From: an uncultured Lachnospiraceae bacterium
GTDB taxonomy: Bacteria; Bacillota; Clostridia; Lachnospirales; Lachnospiraceae
DNA length: 47,442 nt
Assembly: GCA_910588405.1 (NCBI GenBank)
Contig: CAJUPT010000022.1
Location: 1-47,442 of the forward strand
Reading direction: 5' to 3'
The position numbers were made by a program, and so were the translations under genes. Shown one piece after another: positions 23,929-32,009 of this stretch; within the stretch, counting starts at the first letter, position 1; each line of letters opens with the position of its first letter. The notes under the pieces are model-generated. The model was not told where the DNA came from and did not search any database. It worked only from the letters and a program-made list of their open reading frames with translations.

Positions 23929-25431
23929 CTAAAATTGAAAATAGATAAATGGATTATATGTATCACTGGCAATAGACGCGATACACAAAACCAACATCAC
24001 CGCGCACCAAAGCACCTCCGGCAGTGAAAACCTCCACGCCTCTTTTTTCCGCTCCGAAATCAGATTCTGAAACCAGCCCATGCCACAGACCGCACAGACA
24101 AGAATAAAAATAGTTTTATAATCGGCATACTCCCATATGGACAAAGCGGACATCCGATACCGCCAGGGCATTAACATCCGCACAATCAGCGACAGCGCCG
24201 TTTTGCTACCCGTTCGAAAAAAAATCCAGCCAAAATTCACCACAAGCAGCGTATAAATGAAAGAAAAAATCCCGGGCAGATGAAAGCGGCCCGCTTTTTT
24301 TCCGGATATCCCTGTGACCCGTTGATCACTGTCAAATTTTCCTGCGGCAAACTTTCCTGTATCCGATTCCCCTGCACCGGTTTGTCCCACAACAGCGTTG
24401 CGTGAGTCCCACATCCTCTCAACCACCAGGAAAAATCCATGGTATAACCCCCATAAAATATAATTCCAGCCTGCCCCATGCCATAATCCGGTCAGAAAAA
24501 ACACAATCAGAAGATTCACATATGTACGCCGTCTCCCCTTTCGGTTTCCGCCCAACGGAATATACACATACTCCCTGAACCATGTGCTCAAGGAAATATG
24601 CCATCTGCGCCAGAACTCCCTGACCGAATGGGAGATGTAAGGATAGTTGAAATTCTCCGTGAAGTCAAACCCGAACATCTTACCCAGGCCAATCGCCATA
24701 TCAGAGTAACCGGAAAAATCATAATAGATCTGGAACATATAGCAGGCCGCCGCCAGCCACGCCATCGCCCCGGTAATATTCCCCATCTCCAAAGCATAAA
24801 TCTGATCCGTACAGGCTCCCATGACATTGGAGATCAAAACCTTTTTGGAAAGCCCATAAACAAACCGCCGAAACCCGGCCGCCACCTTCTCCCAGGTGAT
24901 ACGCCGATTTTCCAGCTGTAAATTAATATCATGATACCTGACAATCGGGCCTGCGATCAGCTGGGGGAAAAAGGATATGTAAAGCGCCGTATTCACCAGC
25001 CTGTCCTGGGCCTGGGTCTCCCCTCTGTATACGTCCACCACATAGGAAATAGCCTGAAATGTGAAAAAAGAAATACCAATCGGAAGACGGATATCCGGAA
25101 CCGGAATCAATGCCCTTCCTGCCAATGCATTGACAGCCTCCACAAGAAAGCCGGCATATTTATAATACCCCAGAAGGGACAGATCAACCGCAACAGCCCC
25201 AACCAGAATCCATTTCTTATACGTATCATATTTCCCAATCAGCTTCCCTGCCAGCCAGTTGACCAAAATCGAAACCATCATCAAAACTACCAGCTGCGGC
25301 TCCCCCCAGGTATAAAAAAGCAGGCTGGCCAGAAGCAGAAAAATGTTTGACAGGCGGCCAGCCATAAAAAGATTGATTACGAATACCAGAGGTAAAAATA
25401 TCCATAAAAAGATGATTGAACTGAATACCAT
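23929..25431 (-). CDS. MBOAT-family membrane O-acyltransferase (AlgI/DltB-like)
   Basis: Transfers acyl groups across the membrane to an extracellular acceptor, working with the DHHW protein encoded next. The 500-residue protein has about ten membrane segments. The MBOAT landmarks are ISYVVDVYRGE (near residue 110), the FPQLIAGPIVRYHDI loop (near 155), WHISLSTWFREYVYIPLGGN (near 275) and the catalytic His in FFLTGLWHGAGWNYILWG (near 310). This is the AlgI/PatA pattern. The polymer acylated is unknown. It starts with ATG behind AAAGGAT. Confidence 0.93.
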   Translation of the reverse strand: MVFSSIIFLWIFLPLVFVINLFMAGRLSNIFLLLASLLFYTWGEPQLVVLMMVSILVNWLAGKLIGKYDTYKKWILVGAVAVDLSLLGYYKYAGFLVEAVNALAGRALIPVPDIRLPIGISFFTFQAISYVVDVYRGETQAQDRLVNTALYISFFPQLIAGPIVRYHDINLQLENRRITWEKVAAGFRRFVYGLSKKVLISNVMGACTDQIYALEMGNITGAMAWLAAACYMFQIYYDFSGYSDMAIGLGKMFGFDFTENFNYPYISHSVREFWRRWHISLSTWFREYVYIPLGGNRKGRRRTYVNLLIVFFLTGLWHGAGWNYILWGLYHGFFLVVERMWDSRNAVVGQTGAGESDTGKFAAGKFDSDQRVTGISGKKAGRFHLPGIFSFIYTLLVVNFGWIFFRTGSKTALSLIVRMLMPWRYRMSALSIWEYADYKTIFILVCAVCGMGWFQNLISERKKEAWRFSLPEVLWCAVMLVLCIASIASDTYNPFIYFQF

Positions 25432-25595
25432 GTTTGATTGATCCTTTGTTTTCTAAATGATATATTAATCAAGCGGACAGTTACCGTACTTCTTCTTGTT
25501 CACCTTATATTTAACGTCATCCCACTCAACGGCAAACCCACTTACTTTTTTACCACATAAATACCTTTCTGATGCGCAATTCTTTGTCTAAACTC

Positions 25596-25624
25596 ATTTT
25601 ACCATGTGGTTTACGCTTTATCAA
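25596..25624 (-). promoter_or_regulatory. Promoter of the MBOAT-DHHW operon
   Basis: On the minus strand TTGATA (25619-25624) and TAAAAT (25596-25601) are 17 bases apart, just after the hydrogenase terminator. The leader to the MBOAT start is about 155 nt. Confidence 0.65.
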
Positions 25625-25644
25625 GTTTTTCTCCTTTTCTCCAC

Positions 25645-25688
25645 AAAAAGCCCCGCCTCCGATTCACAACCGGAGGCGAGGCCTTTTA
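25645..25688 (-). terminator. Terminator of the hydrogenase operon
   Basis: On the minus strand CTAAAAGGCCTCGCCTCCGG pairs with the following CGGAGGCGGGGCTTTTT segment around an 8-base loop, ending in a T run. It lies 17 bases after the hydA stop. Confidence 0.9.
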
Positions 25689-25704
25689 GTCATCGCTTCA
25701 TATA

Positions 25705-27459
25705 TTATTCAGGAATTTTGTTGATCTCTCTCTTTACATAAGAGGTATGTAAAATCTCGTGTGCCTTATGGCTTCCGGGCTCGCCGAAGAACTCCTCGTA
25801 AACCTTCTTGATGGAAGGATTCTCATGAGACTTTCTGATCGGGTTGGCCTTGTCATAATCATACAGAACCTTTGCACGAATCTCTCTTACATCGTTCGCG
25901 TTCTTAAAGCTTGCTGCTACATGAGGCTGTCCGCCGCCGTTTACACAGCCGCCGGGGCATCCCATGATCTCGATGAAGTGATAGTTCGCCTCACCGGCTT
26001 TCACCTTGTTCAGCAGCGCTCTTGCATTACCCAGGCCGGATGCAACGGCAACCTTAACGTCCATGCCCGCTACATTATAGGTAGCTTCCTTCACGCCTGC
26101 AACGCCTCTGACATCCACGAAATCAAGCTCTTTCAGCTCTTCGCCGGTCAGGGTCTCAACAGCGGTTCTAAGAGCAGCTTCCATAACGCCGCCGGTTGCG
26201 CCGAAGATTACGGCTGCGCCTGTGCCTTCGCCTAACGGATCGTCAAACTTCTCATCGGGAAGCTCGTTGAATCTCAGGCCCGCACGCTTGATCATTCTGG
26301 CCAGCTCTCTGGTGGTCAGGGAGATATCTACATCAGGAACGCCTGCTGCGCTCTGGTTGTCACGGCCAATCTCGAACTTCTTAGCTGTACAAGGCATTAC
26401 GGATACGCTTACGATCTTCTTGGGATCAATGCCCATCTTCTGTGCATAGTAGGTCTTCAAAGTAGCGCCGAACATCTGCTGAGGAGACTTACAGGTGGAC
26501 AGGTTCTCCGTCATATCCGGGAAGTAATGCTCGCAGTACTTGATCCAGCCCGGTGAACAGGAGGTGATCATCGGCAGAACGCCGCCGTTCTTCACTCTGT
26601 CAAGGAACTCGTGAGCCTCTTCCATAATGGTAAGGTCAGCGGAGAAGTTGGTGTCAAATACTTTGTCAAAGCCCAGACGACGCAGAGCCGCAGCCATTTT
26701 GCCTTCGGCGCCGGTGCCTACGGGCAGACCGAACTCTTCGCCCAGACCCGCACGAACAGCGGGAGCGGTCTGAACCACAACGACTTTATCAGGATCAGCG
26801 ATCGCATCGAATACCTGCTGGGTGTAATCCTTCTCATAGATTGCGCCTACAGGACATGCAACGATACACTGTCCGCAGGATACGCAGCTGGTGTCGCCCA
26901 GGCCCATCTCAAATGCGGAACCGATATGGGTCTTGAATCCACGCTCGTTAGCGCCGATTACGCCGATACCCTGAACCTTGTCACAGACAGCTACGCAGCG
27001 GCGGCAAAGGATACACTTGTTGTTATCGCGGATCATATGAGGAGCAGACTCATCCAGCTCGTATACCGGCTTCACGCCGTCGTATCTGGACTCATCGTCA
27101 ACACCCAGGTCTTTACACAGCTTCTGCAGTTCGCAGTCCTCGCTTCTGATACAGGACAGACATCTTCTCTCGTGTACGGAAAGGATCAGCTGCAGGGTTT
27201 TCTTTCTGGACTCTCTCACCAGCGGAGTGTTGGTGAAAACTTCCATACCCTCGTTGATCGGATATACGCAGGCAGCTACCAGGCTTCTTGCGCCCTTAAC
27301 TTCAACTACACACATACGGCATGCGCCGATCTCATTGATATCTTTCAGATAGCAGAGCGTAGGGATATCAATTCCAGCGATTCTGGCAGCTTCCAGGATA
27401 GTAGACCCGGCAGGTGCGGATACTTCCATGCCATTTATTTTGATATTAATGTTTTCCAT
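25705..27459 (-). CDS. hydA: NADH-linked [FeFe] hydrogenase catalytic subunit
   Basis: Evolves H2 (or bifurcates electrons with HydB/C). The 584-residue protein has an N-terminal plant-type [2Fe-2S] domain (LCYLKDINEIGACRMC, residues about 35-50), a His-ligated cluster segment (HERRCLSCIRSEDCELQ, about 95) and two [4Fe-4S] sets (CILCRRCVAVC about 150, CVSCGQCIVACP about 195). The H-cluster domain carries L1 TSCSPGW (about 300), L2 MPCTAKKFE (about 355) and L3 MGCPGGCVNGGGQP (about 500), plus the C-terminal small-subunit-like tail. L1 normally reads TSCCPGW; here the second Cys is Ser. I use the ATG; a GTG three codons earlier is closer to the GGGAGG site. Confidence 0.94.
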   Translation of the reverse strand: MENINIKINGMEVSAPAGSTILEAARIAGIDIPTLCYLKDINEIGACRMCVVEVKGARSLVAACVYPINEGMEVFTNTPLVRESRKKTLQLILSVHERRCLSCIRSEDCELQKLCKDLGVDDESRYDGVKPVYELDESAPHMIRDNNKCILCRRCVAVCDKVQGIGVIGANERGFKTHIGSAFEMGLGDTSCVSCGQCIVACPVGAIYEKDYTQQVFDAIADPDKVVVVQTAPAVRAGLGEEFGLPVGTGAEGKMAAALRRLGFDKVFDTNFSADLTIMEEAHEFLDRVKNGGVLPMITSCSPGWIKYCEHYFPDMTENLSTCKSPQQMFGATLKTYYAQKMGIDPKKIVSVSVMPCTAKKFEIGRDNQSAAGVPDVDISLTTRELARMIKRAGLRFNELPDEKFDDPLGEGTGAAVIFGATGGVMEAALRTAVETLTGEELKELDFVDVRGVAGVKEATYNVAGMDVKVAVASGLGNARALLNKVKAGEANYHFIEIMGCPGGCVNGGGQPHVAASFKNANDVREIRAKVLYDYDKANPIRKSHENPSIKKVYEEFFGEPGSHKAHEILHTSYVKREINKIPE

Positions 27460-27477
27460 AATTTGCACTATCCTCCC

Positions 27478-29358
27478 TTATTTCTTCTCGATTGCGTCGA
27501 ACTTACACTTCGTCATACATACGCCGCATTTCACGCACTTGTTGGGATCAATTTCGTGAGGTTTTTTCTTCTCGCCGGTAATAGCGCCTGCAGGACAGTT
27601 CTTCGCGCACATCGTACAGCCTTTACACTTCTCAGGGTCGATGGTGTATGTCAGCAGGGACTTACATACGCCGGCCGGACATTTCTTGTCCTGAATATGG
27701 GCAACATACTCGTCTCTGAAGTTCTTCAGGGTGGATAATACCGGGTTAGCGGCTGTCTGGCCCAGAGCACACAGAGCGTTCTGCTTCATGTAGGAAGCGA
27801 TCTCCTCAATCTTGTCCAGATCTTCCATCGTAGCTCTGCCGTCAGTGATCTTGTTCAGCAGCTCTAACAGACGGGTCGTACCGATACGGCAAGGGGTACA
27901 CTTACCGCAAGACTCATCCACGGTGAACTCCAGGAAGAATTTCGCGATATCTACCATACAGGTATCTTCATCCATAACGATCAGACCGCCGGAGCCCATC
28001 ATGGAACCGATGGCAACCAGGTTGTCATAGTCGATCGGAATATCATAGTTGTCAGCAGAGATACATCCGCCGGAAGGACCGCCGGTCTGAGCAGCTTTGA
28101 ACTTCTTGCCGCCAGGGATGCCGCCGCCGATTTCCTCAACGATCTCACGTAAGGTAGTACCCATAGGGATCTCTACCAGACCTACATTCTTAACCTTGCC
28201 GCCAAGAGCGAATACCTTGGTTCCCTTGGACTTCTCGGTACCCATGGATGCGAACCAGTCGGCGCCCTGCAGAATGATCTGAGGAATGTTTGCGTAAGTC
28301 TCTACGTTGTTCAGAATCGTGGGTTTCTCCCACAGACCCTTTACAGCCGGGAACGGAGGACGGGGATGAGGCTCACCTCTGTTGCCTTCGATGGAGGTCA
28401 TCAGAGCAGTTTCCTCGCCGCATACGAATGCGCCTGCGCCCAGTCTCAAGTCAATATCAAAATCAAAGCCTGTTCCAAAAATGTCTTTTCCTAACAGACC
28501 ATATTCTCTGGCCTGCTTCAGAGCGATATTCAAACGGTTAACGGCGATCGGGTACTCAGCACGTACATAGATGTAGCCCTGATTCGCACCGATTACATAA
28601 CCGGCAATGGCCATAGCCTCGAATACTACGTGGGGATCGCCCTCTAATACGGAACGGTCCATGAATGCGCCCGGGTCGCCCTCGTCGGCGTTACAGCAAA
28701 CATACTTCTGTACGTTTCCTCTGTTGCCCATAGCCAGCTGCCATTTTCTTCCGGTAGGGAATCCGCCGCCGCCACGGCCGCGCAGACCGCTGTCTAGGAT
28801 GCATTTTACTACATCGTCGGGGCTCATCTCCTTCAGCACCTTAGCCAGCGCCTGATAACCGTCGCGGGCGATGTACTCCTCGATATCCTCGGGATTGATC
28901 AGACCGCAGTTACGCAGGGCAACACGATGCTGTTTCTTGTAGAAATGGGTCTCGTGCATGGACTTGATACCGTCTTCGGTAACGGTCTCGTCGTAGACCA
29001 GACGGGTAACGGGACGGCCGTTCTTCAGATGTTCTTCCACGATTTCATGAACATCTTCAACAGTAACCATGGAATAGAAAACGGCTTCCGGATATACGAT
29101 CATGATCGGGCCTAACGCACAAAGACCATGGCAGCCTGTTCTAACTACATGGATTTCATTGTCAAGGCCGCTGGCTTTCAGCTCTTCTTCCATCTTGTCA
29201 GCAATCTGTAAGCTGTTGGAAGATGTACAGCCCGTACCTGCGCAAACCAGCACGTGAGCACGAACGCTGCCGTCTTTTGTCTGACCGCTCTCGGTTCTCA
29301 AACCTACGTGGTCTTTGATTTTATCTCGAATTGCATTTAACTCTTCAAGAGATCTCAT
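27478..29358 (-). CDS. hydB: Hydrogenase NADH/FMN subunit (NuoF-like)
   Basis: Takes electrons from NADH through FMN. The 626-residue protein has an N-terminal thioredoxin-like [2Fe-2S] domain (CAGTGCTSSN and TGCHGLCALGP, residues about 38-95). The NuoF core follows, with the NADH-binding GLRGRGGGGFPTGRKW (about 190-205), the FMN loop CNADEGDPGAFMDRS (about 222) and GAGAFVCGEETALM (about 305). The N3-type cluster CGKCTPCRIGTTRL comes near 490 with ALCALGQTAANP near 535. A C-terminal double [4Fe-4S] ferredoxin domain (CKGCTMCAKNC, CVKCGVCMTKC) ends the protein. A TAAGGAGG site precedes the ATG. This domain set is that of bifurcating HydB. Confidence 0.95.
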   Translation of the reverse strand: MRSLEELNAIRDKIKDHVGLRTESGQTKDGSVRAHVLVCAGTGCTSSNSLQIADKMEEELKASGLDNEIHVVRTGCHGLCALGPIMIVYPEAVFYSMVTVEDVHEIVEEHLKNGRPVTRLVYDETVTEDGIKSMHETHFYKKQHRVALRNCGLINPEDIEEYIARDGYQALAKVLKEMSPDDVVKCILDSGLRGRGGGGFPTGRKWQLAMGNRGNVQKYVCCNADEGDPGAFMDRSVLEGDPHVVFEAMAIAGYVIGANQGYIYVRAEYPIAVNRLNIALKQAREYGLLGKDIFGTGFDFDIDLRLGAGAFVCGEETALMTSIEGNRGEPHPRPPFPAVKGLWEKPTILNNVETYANIPQIILQGADWFASMGTEKSKGTKVFALGGKVKNVGLVEIPMGTTLREIVEEIGGGIPGGKKFKAAQTGGPSGGCISADNYDIPIDYDNLVAIGSMMGSGGLIVMDEDTCMVDIAKFFLEFTVDESCGKCTPCRIGTTRLLELLNKITDGRATMEDLDKIEEIASYMKQNALCALGQTAANPVLSTLKNFRDEYVAHIQDKKCPAGVCKSLLTYTIDPEKCKGCTMCAKNCPAGAITGEKKKPHEIDPNKCVKCGVCMTKCKFDAIEKK

Positions 29359-29462
29359 AGAAAATTTTCCTCCTTATTTAACTGATAATCACGCCGCCGT
29401 CTTTTTAATATGTATCACAGATATAACCGATATGATCCTGGCCGGCGTGGATATGACGCGGT

Positions 29463-29954
29463 CTATTGATATTTCTCCAGAATACCCTGGACATCATCGG
29501 GAACGAGACGTCCGTAAACTTCATCGTTGATCGTCATAACGGGAGCAAGGCCGCAGGCGCCGACACACCGGCAGGCCTCAAGTGAAAATTTTCCATCCAG
29601 CGTACATTCGCCGCCCTGGATCTGCAAAATATCCTGAAGCTTTTCATAGATTTTGCCGGAACCCTTTACGTAGCATGCCGTACCCAGGCATACGGAAATA
29701 CGATATTTGCCCTTCGGCTGCAGTGCGAACTGCGCATAGAAGGTGGCAACGCCATAGATTTTCTCCATGGGGATTTCCATCTCGTCAGATATAATCTTCT
29801 GTACTTCAATAGGAAGATATCCGTAGATATCCTGAGCCTGCTGAAGCACTGGCATCAGAGCGCCTTTTTGGCCTTTGTGTGCTCTGATCATCTCAAGCAG
29901 TTTTTCTTCCTGCTCTTTTGTTCCCTGGAACGGAACAGTTTTAACCAAACTCAT
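29463..29954 (-). CDS. hydC: Hydrogenase [2Fe-2S] subunit (NuoE-like)
   Basis: Small electron-transfer subunit of the HydABC complex. The 163-residue protein is a NuoE type: an N-terminal helical part (EEKLLEMIRAHKGQKGALMPVLQQAQ), GVATFYAQFALQPKGKY in the middle, and the thioredoxin-like cluster ligands CLGTACYV and CRCVGACGLAP near residues 85 and 125. I start at the ATG with AGGAGG 9 bases upstream; the frame extends 12 codons further without a site. It is the first gene of hydC-hydB-hydA. A TATACT hexamer upstream near 30013 may be the -10, but I cannot place a -35. Confidence 0.94.
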   Translation of the reverse strand: MSLVKTVPFQGTKEQEEKLLEMIRAHKGQKGALMPVLQQAQDIYGYLPIEVQKIISDEMEIPMEKIYGVATFYAQFALQPKGKYRISVCLGTACYVKGSGKIYEKLQDILQIQGGECTLDGKFSLEACRCVGACGLAPVMTINDEVYGRLVPDDVQGILEKYQ

Positions 29955-30135
29955 TCTTCTTATACCTCCTGATTTAATATAGGAACACAAATGACTAATG
30001 TGATTTCCAGTATAGCACAGATCAAAATGAATTTCTAGGCATTTTGGATAAATTTTATATTTATTTAGTATTTTTTTTGGTTCAATCTAACATTCTATGC
30101 CCGGAAACATGACAACTATACTAAACATTTGTAAC

Positions 30136-30178
30136 AGAAAAACAGGAATCGGAAAAGTTTCAGCTTTCCGATCCCTGT
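30136..30178 (-). terminator. Terminator of the CotH gene
   Basis: On the minus strand ACAGGGATCGGAAA pairs with TTTCCGATTCCTGT around a short loop, followed by TTTTTC. It lies 15 bases after the stop codon. Confidence 0.85.
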
Positions 30179-30193
30179 AAGTCATCCTAAATT

Positions 30194-31711
30194 TCAAATT
30201 TCACTCCGTGCTGTCTTTGGACAAAGCAGCGATTCGGCCAGACTCTCCTCCGTGGCAAACTGCCGGTCAAGCCACTCGACCCGGCTCGTCAGCCAGTTTC
30301 TGAGCAGCGTCACATCCGCCTCATAACCACCACCGTATTTCCACAGACGGTCATTGGAAAGAGCAGCTTCGTAAAGCAGCCAGTAATTACGGTCGATGGC
30401 GCCGTCCTCACCGGCTATTTCCCCGATATGGTCCCGATACGCCCAGTATACCTCCCTGGCCTTTTTCCTGAACGCAGGATCTTTAATCAGGGAACGATAC
30501 CATTGCTCCTTCTGGGCTTCCACATCAAACCAGAGCGTCGCCCACCGGTCCCAGTCCTCGCAGGGAGGATTGCCGCTGCTCCAGTCATTGTCCCAGACCG
30601 GCCCCATAAAGGCTTTTCCCAGCGGATCGATGTAAAACCAGACACTTTTCCGCATAAAATCACAGTTATAGAACAGCTCGTTTACCACCCAGTATCTGGC
30701 CAGGGAATCCATATCAAACAGATCGCTGTAATGTACCTGCCTGCCCTGGTATTCCACGTAAAAATCCGGAGCGTCGATAGCCTGTTCAAACACATTTACA
30801 AATTTTTCCACAACCAAAACAGCTTCCTTGCCCTGTTCATCGCTGACTGGCTTATGGAGCATGACCGGCTGATTTTTTGACGACCGAAATTTCATTTCTT
30901 CGTCATAATATTCATCCAATTCCAGCAGTATGCCTTCCTTCAAATTGATTACCGTTCCAAAATCAATCTGCTCGCAGAGCTGATAATTTCCGGCATACTC
31001 CCCGTTAAGGATCAGGTCGACCCAGAAACTCTCCGGAGCGTCAAGTTCCATGTCCGCCGCCAAATCATAAAACAGTTTGTTCCGCATTAGAGAAGAATTG
31101 TTATAATTCGCCAGAAGAACCCAATTTTTGCTCATATCCATACCCAGCAGACCATCTCTTACGGCGAGCTTTAATTTATAGGGTTTTTTTGCCTCCTCCC
31201 AAGAAGTATTTCCCCGTCCTCTCACCTCGGCCGTTCCTTCATAATAATATGCCGCCGTCTCGCCAGCTCCCTGCAACACGACCTCCGCAGCTTTGCTTAT
31301 TTCCCTGGAGTCGATGGCCTCGCCGTTCTCCGTATTCAGATACAGCACCGGCAGACGGCTGCAATAAACTCTGGCAGTCTGGTCTTCATGGAAATCTGAC
31401 GATACCGTCACAGTGATAAACTGCTCCAGATCCCCCTCATCAGGAATGTAGCAGTCCTCTGTCGTTTCCAGCTCCTTAGAATCCGTTTTCCAGCGATATG
31501 TAAATTTCTCTCCCAGCATATATCCGCAGGTTTCTACTTTTAACGGCCTTCCCGGTTCTGCCAGATGATGTTCAAAATATACGACGGGTTCAACCTCCGG
31601 CATATTCATCGTATAACCCGATCCGTTATCACTCAGACATATGATAAGCAGGACTGTTAATAAAAATACAAACAAAATCTGTCGTTTAAAATAACCCGTT
31701 CGTTGTCTCAC
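30194..31711 (-). CDS. CotH-family protein kinase, secreted or membrane-anchored
   Basis: CotH proteins are atypical kinases first known from spore coats; many clostridial forms are extracellular. The 505-residue protein has a basic N-terminus and a membrane segment (residues about 12-30, LFVFLLTVLLIICL). A beta-rich segment with an Ig-like appearance follows (about 40-110). The CotH domain carries VRGRGNTSWEEAKKPYKLKL (about 165), MSKNWVLLANYNNSSLMRNK (about 192) and the metal-binding VWDNDWSSGNP (about 370). The start is GTG behind GGAG. No coat genes are near, so a sporulation role is not shown. Confidence 0.88.
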   Translation of the reverse strand: MRQRTGYFKRQILFVFLLTVLLIICLSDNGSGYTMNMPEVEPVVYFEHHLAEPGRPLKVETCGYMLGEKFTYRWKTDSKELETTEDCYIPDEGDLEQFITVTVSSDFHEDQTARVYCSRLPVLYLNTENGEAIDSREISKAAEVVLQGAGETAAYYYEGTAEVRGRGNTSWEEAKKPYKLKLAVRDGLLGMDMSKNWVLLANYNNSSLMRNKLFYDLAADMELDAPESFWVDLILNGEYAGNYQLCEQIDFGTVINLKEGILLELDEYYDEEMKFRSSKNQPVMLHKPVSDEQGKEAVLVVEKFVNVFEQAIDAPDFYVEYQGRQVHYSDLFDMDSLARYWVVNELFYNCDFMRKSVWFYIDPLGKAFMGPVWDNDWSSGNPPCEDWDRWATLWFDVEAQKEQWYRSLIKDPAFRKKAREVYWAYRDHIGEIAGEDGAIDRNYWLLYEAALSNDRLWKYGGGYEADVTLLRNWLTSRVEWLDRQFATEESLAESLLCPKTARSEI

Positions 31712-31751
31712 AGTATTTTCAGCTCCAAATTCAGCTATTCTCTGTTATATA

Positions 31752-32009
31752 TCAATCAAAATCCTCCGGGTCATAGCCAGCCTCTTCTATGGCCTCCCGC
31801 CGTTCCTCCTGATCCATCCAGTCCCAGACGCCGACATCCCTAGAAGATTTCGCAGACCGTCTTCCCGGCCTGATCGCTCGTTCCTCATATTCGTCCTCAT
31901 CAGAATCCTCCTCCTGAAACTGACGCATCATTTCCGTAACATCTTCACCCCTAAGCGCTTTCTCGAATAACTGATAACGTTTATCGGTTTCAAAATCAAA
32001 TCCGTCCAT
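31752..32009 (-). CDS. Small acidic protein of unknown function
   Basis: An 85-residue, strongly acidic soluble protein: an N-terminal helix-like part (TDKRYQLFEKALRGEDVTEM), an acidic stretch (QEEDSDEDEYEE), a basic patch (RPGRRSAKSSR) and a C-terminal WDWMDQEERREAIEEAGYDP. Its ATG shares one base with the stop of the hydantoinase gene (TGATG), so translation is coupled and the gene is probably real. I do not recognise the family. The coupling suggests a partner or regulator of the HyuA-type protein, which is inference. Confidence 0.7.
   Translation of the reverse strand: MDGFDFETDKRYQLFEKALRGEDVTEMMRQFQEEDSDEDEYEERAIRPGRRSAKSSRDVGVWDWMDQEERREAIEEAGYDPEDFD

Noticed and set aside
25465..25587. 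A 40-codon open stretch on the minus strand that reads like a protein C-terminus, upstream of the MBOAT gene.
   Set aside because: It has no ATG, GTG or TTG near its beginning, no ribosome site, and starts just after a promoter, so it is more likely leader RNA than a gene. A chance opening of this length in AT-rich DNA is not rare.
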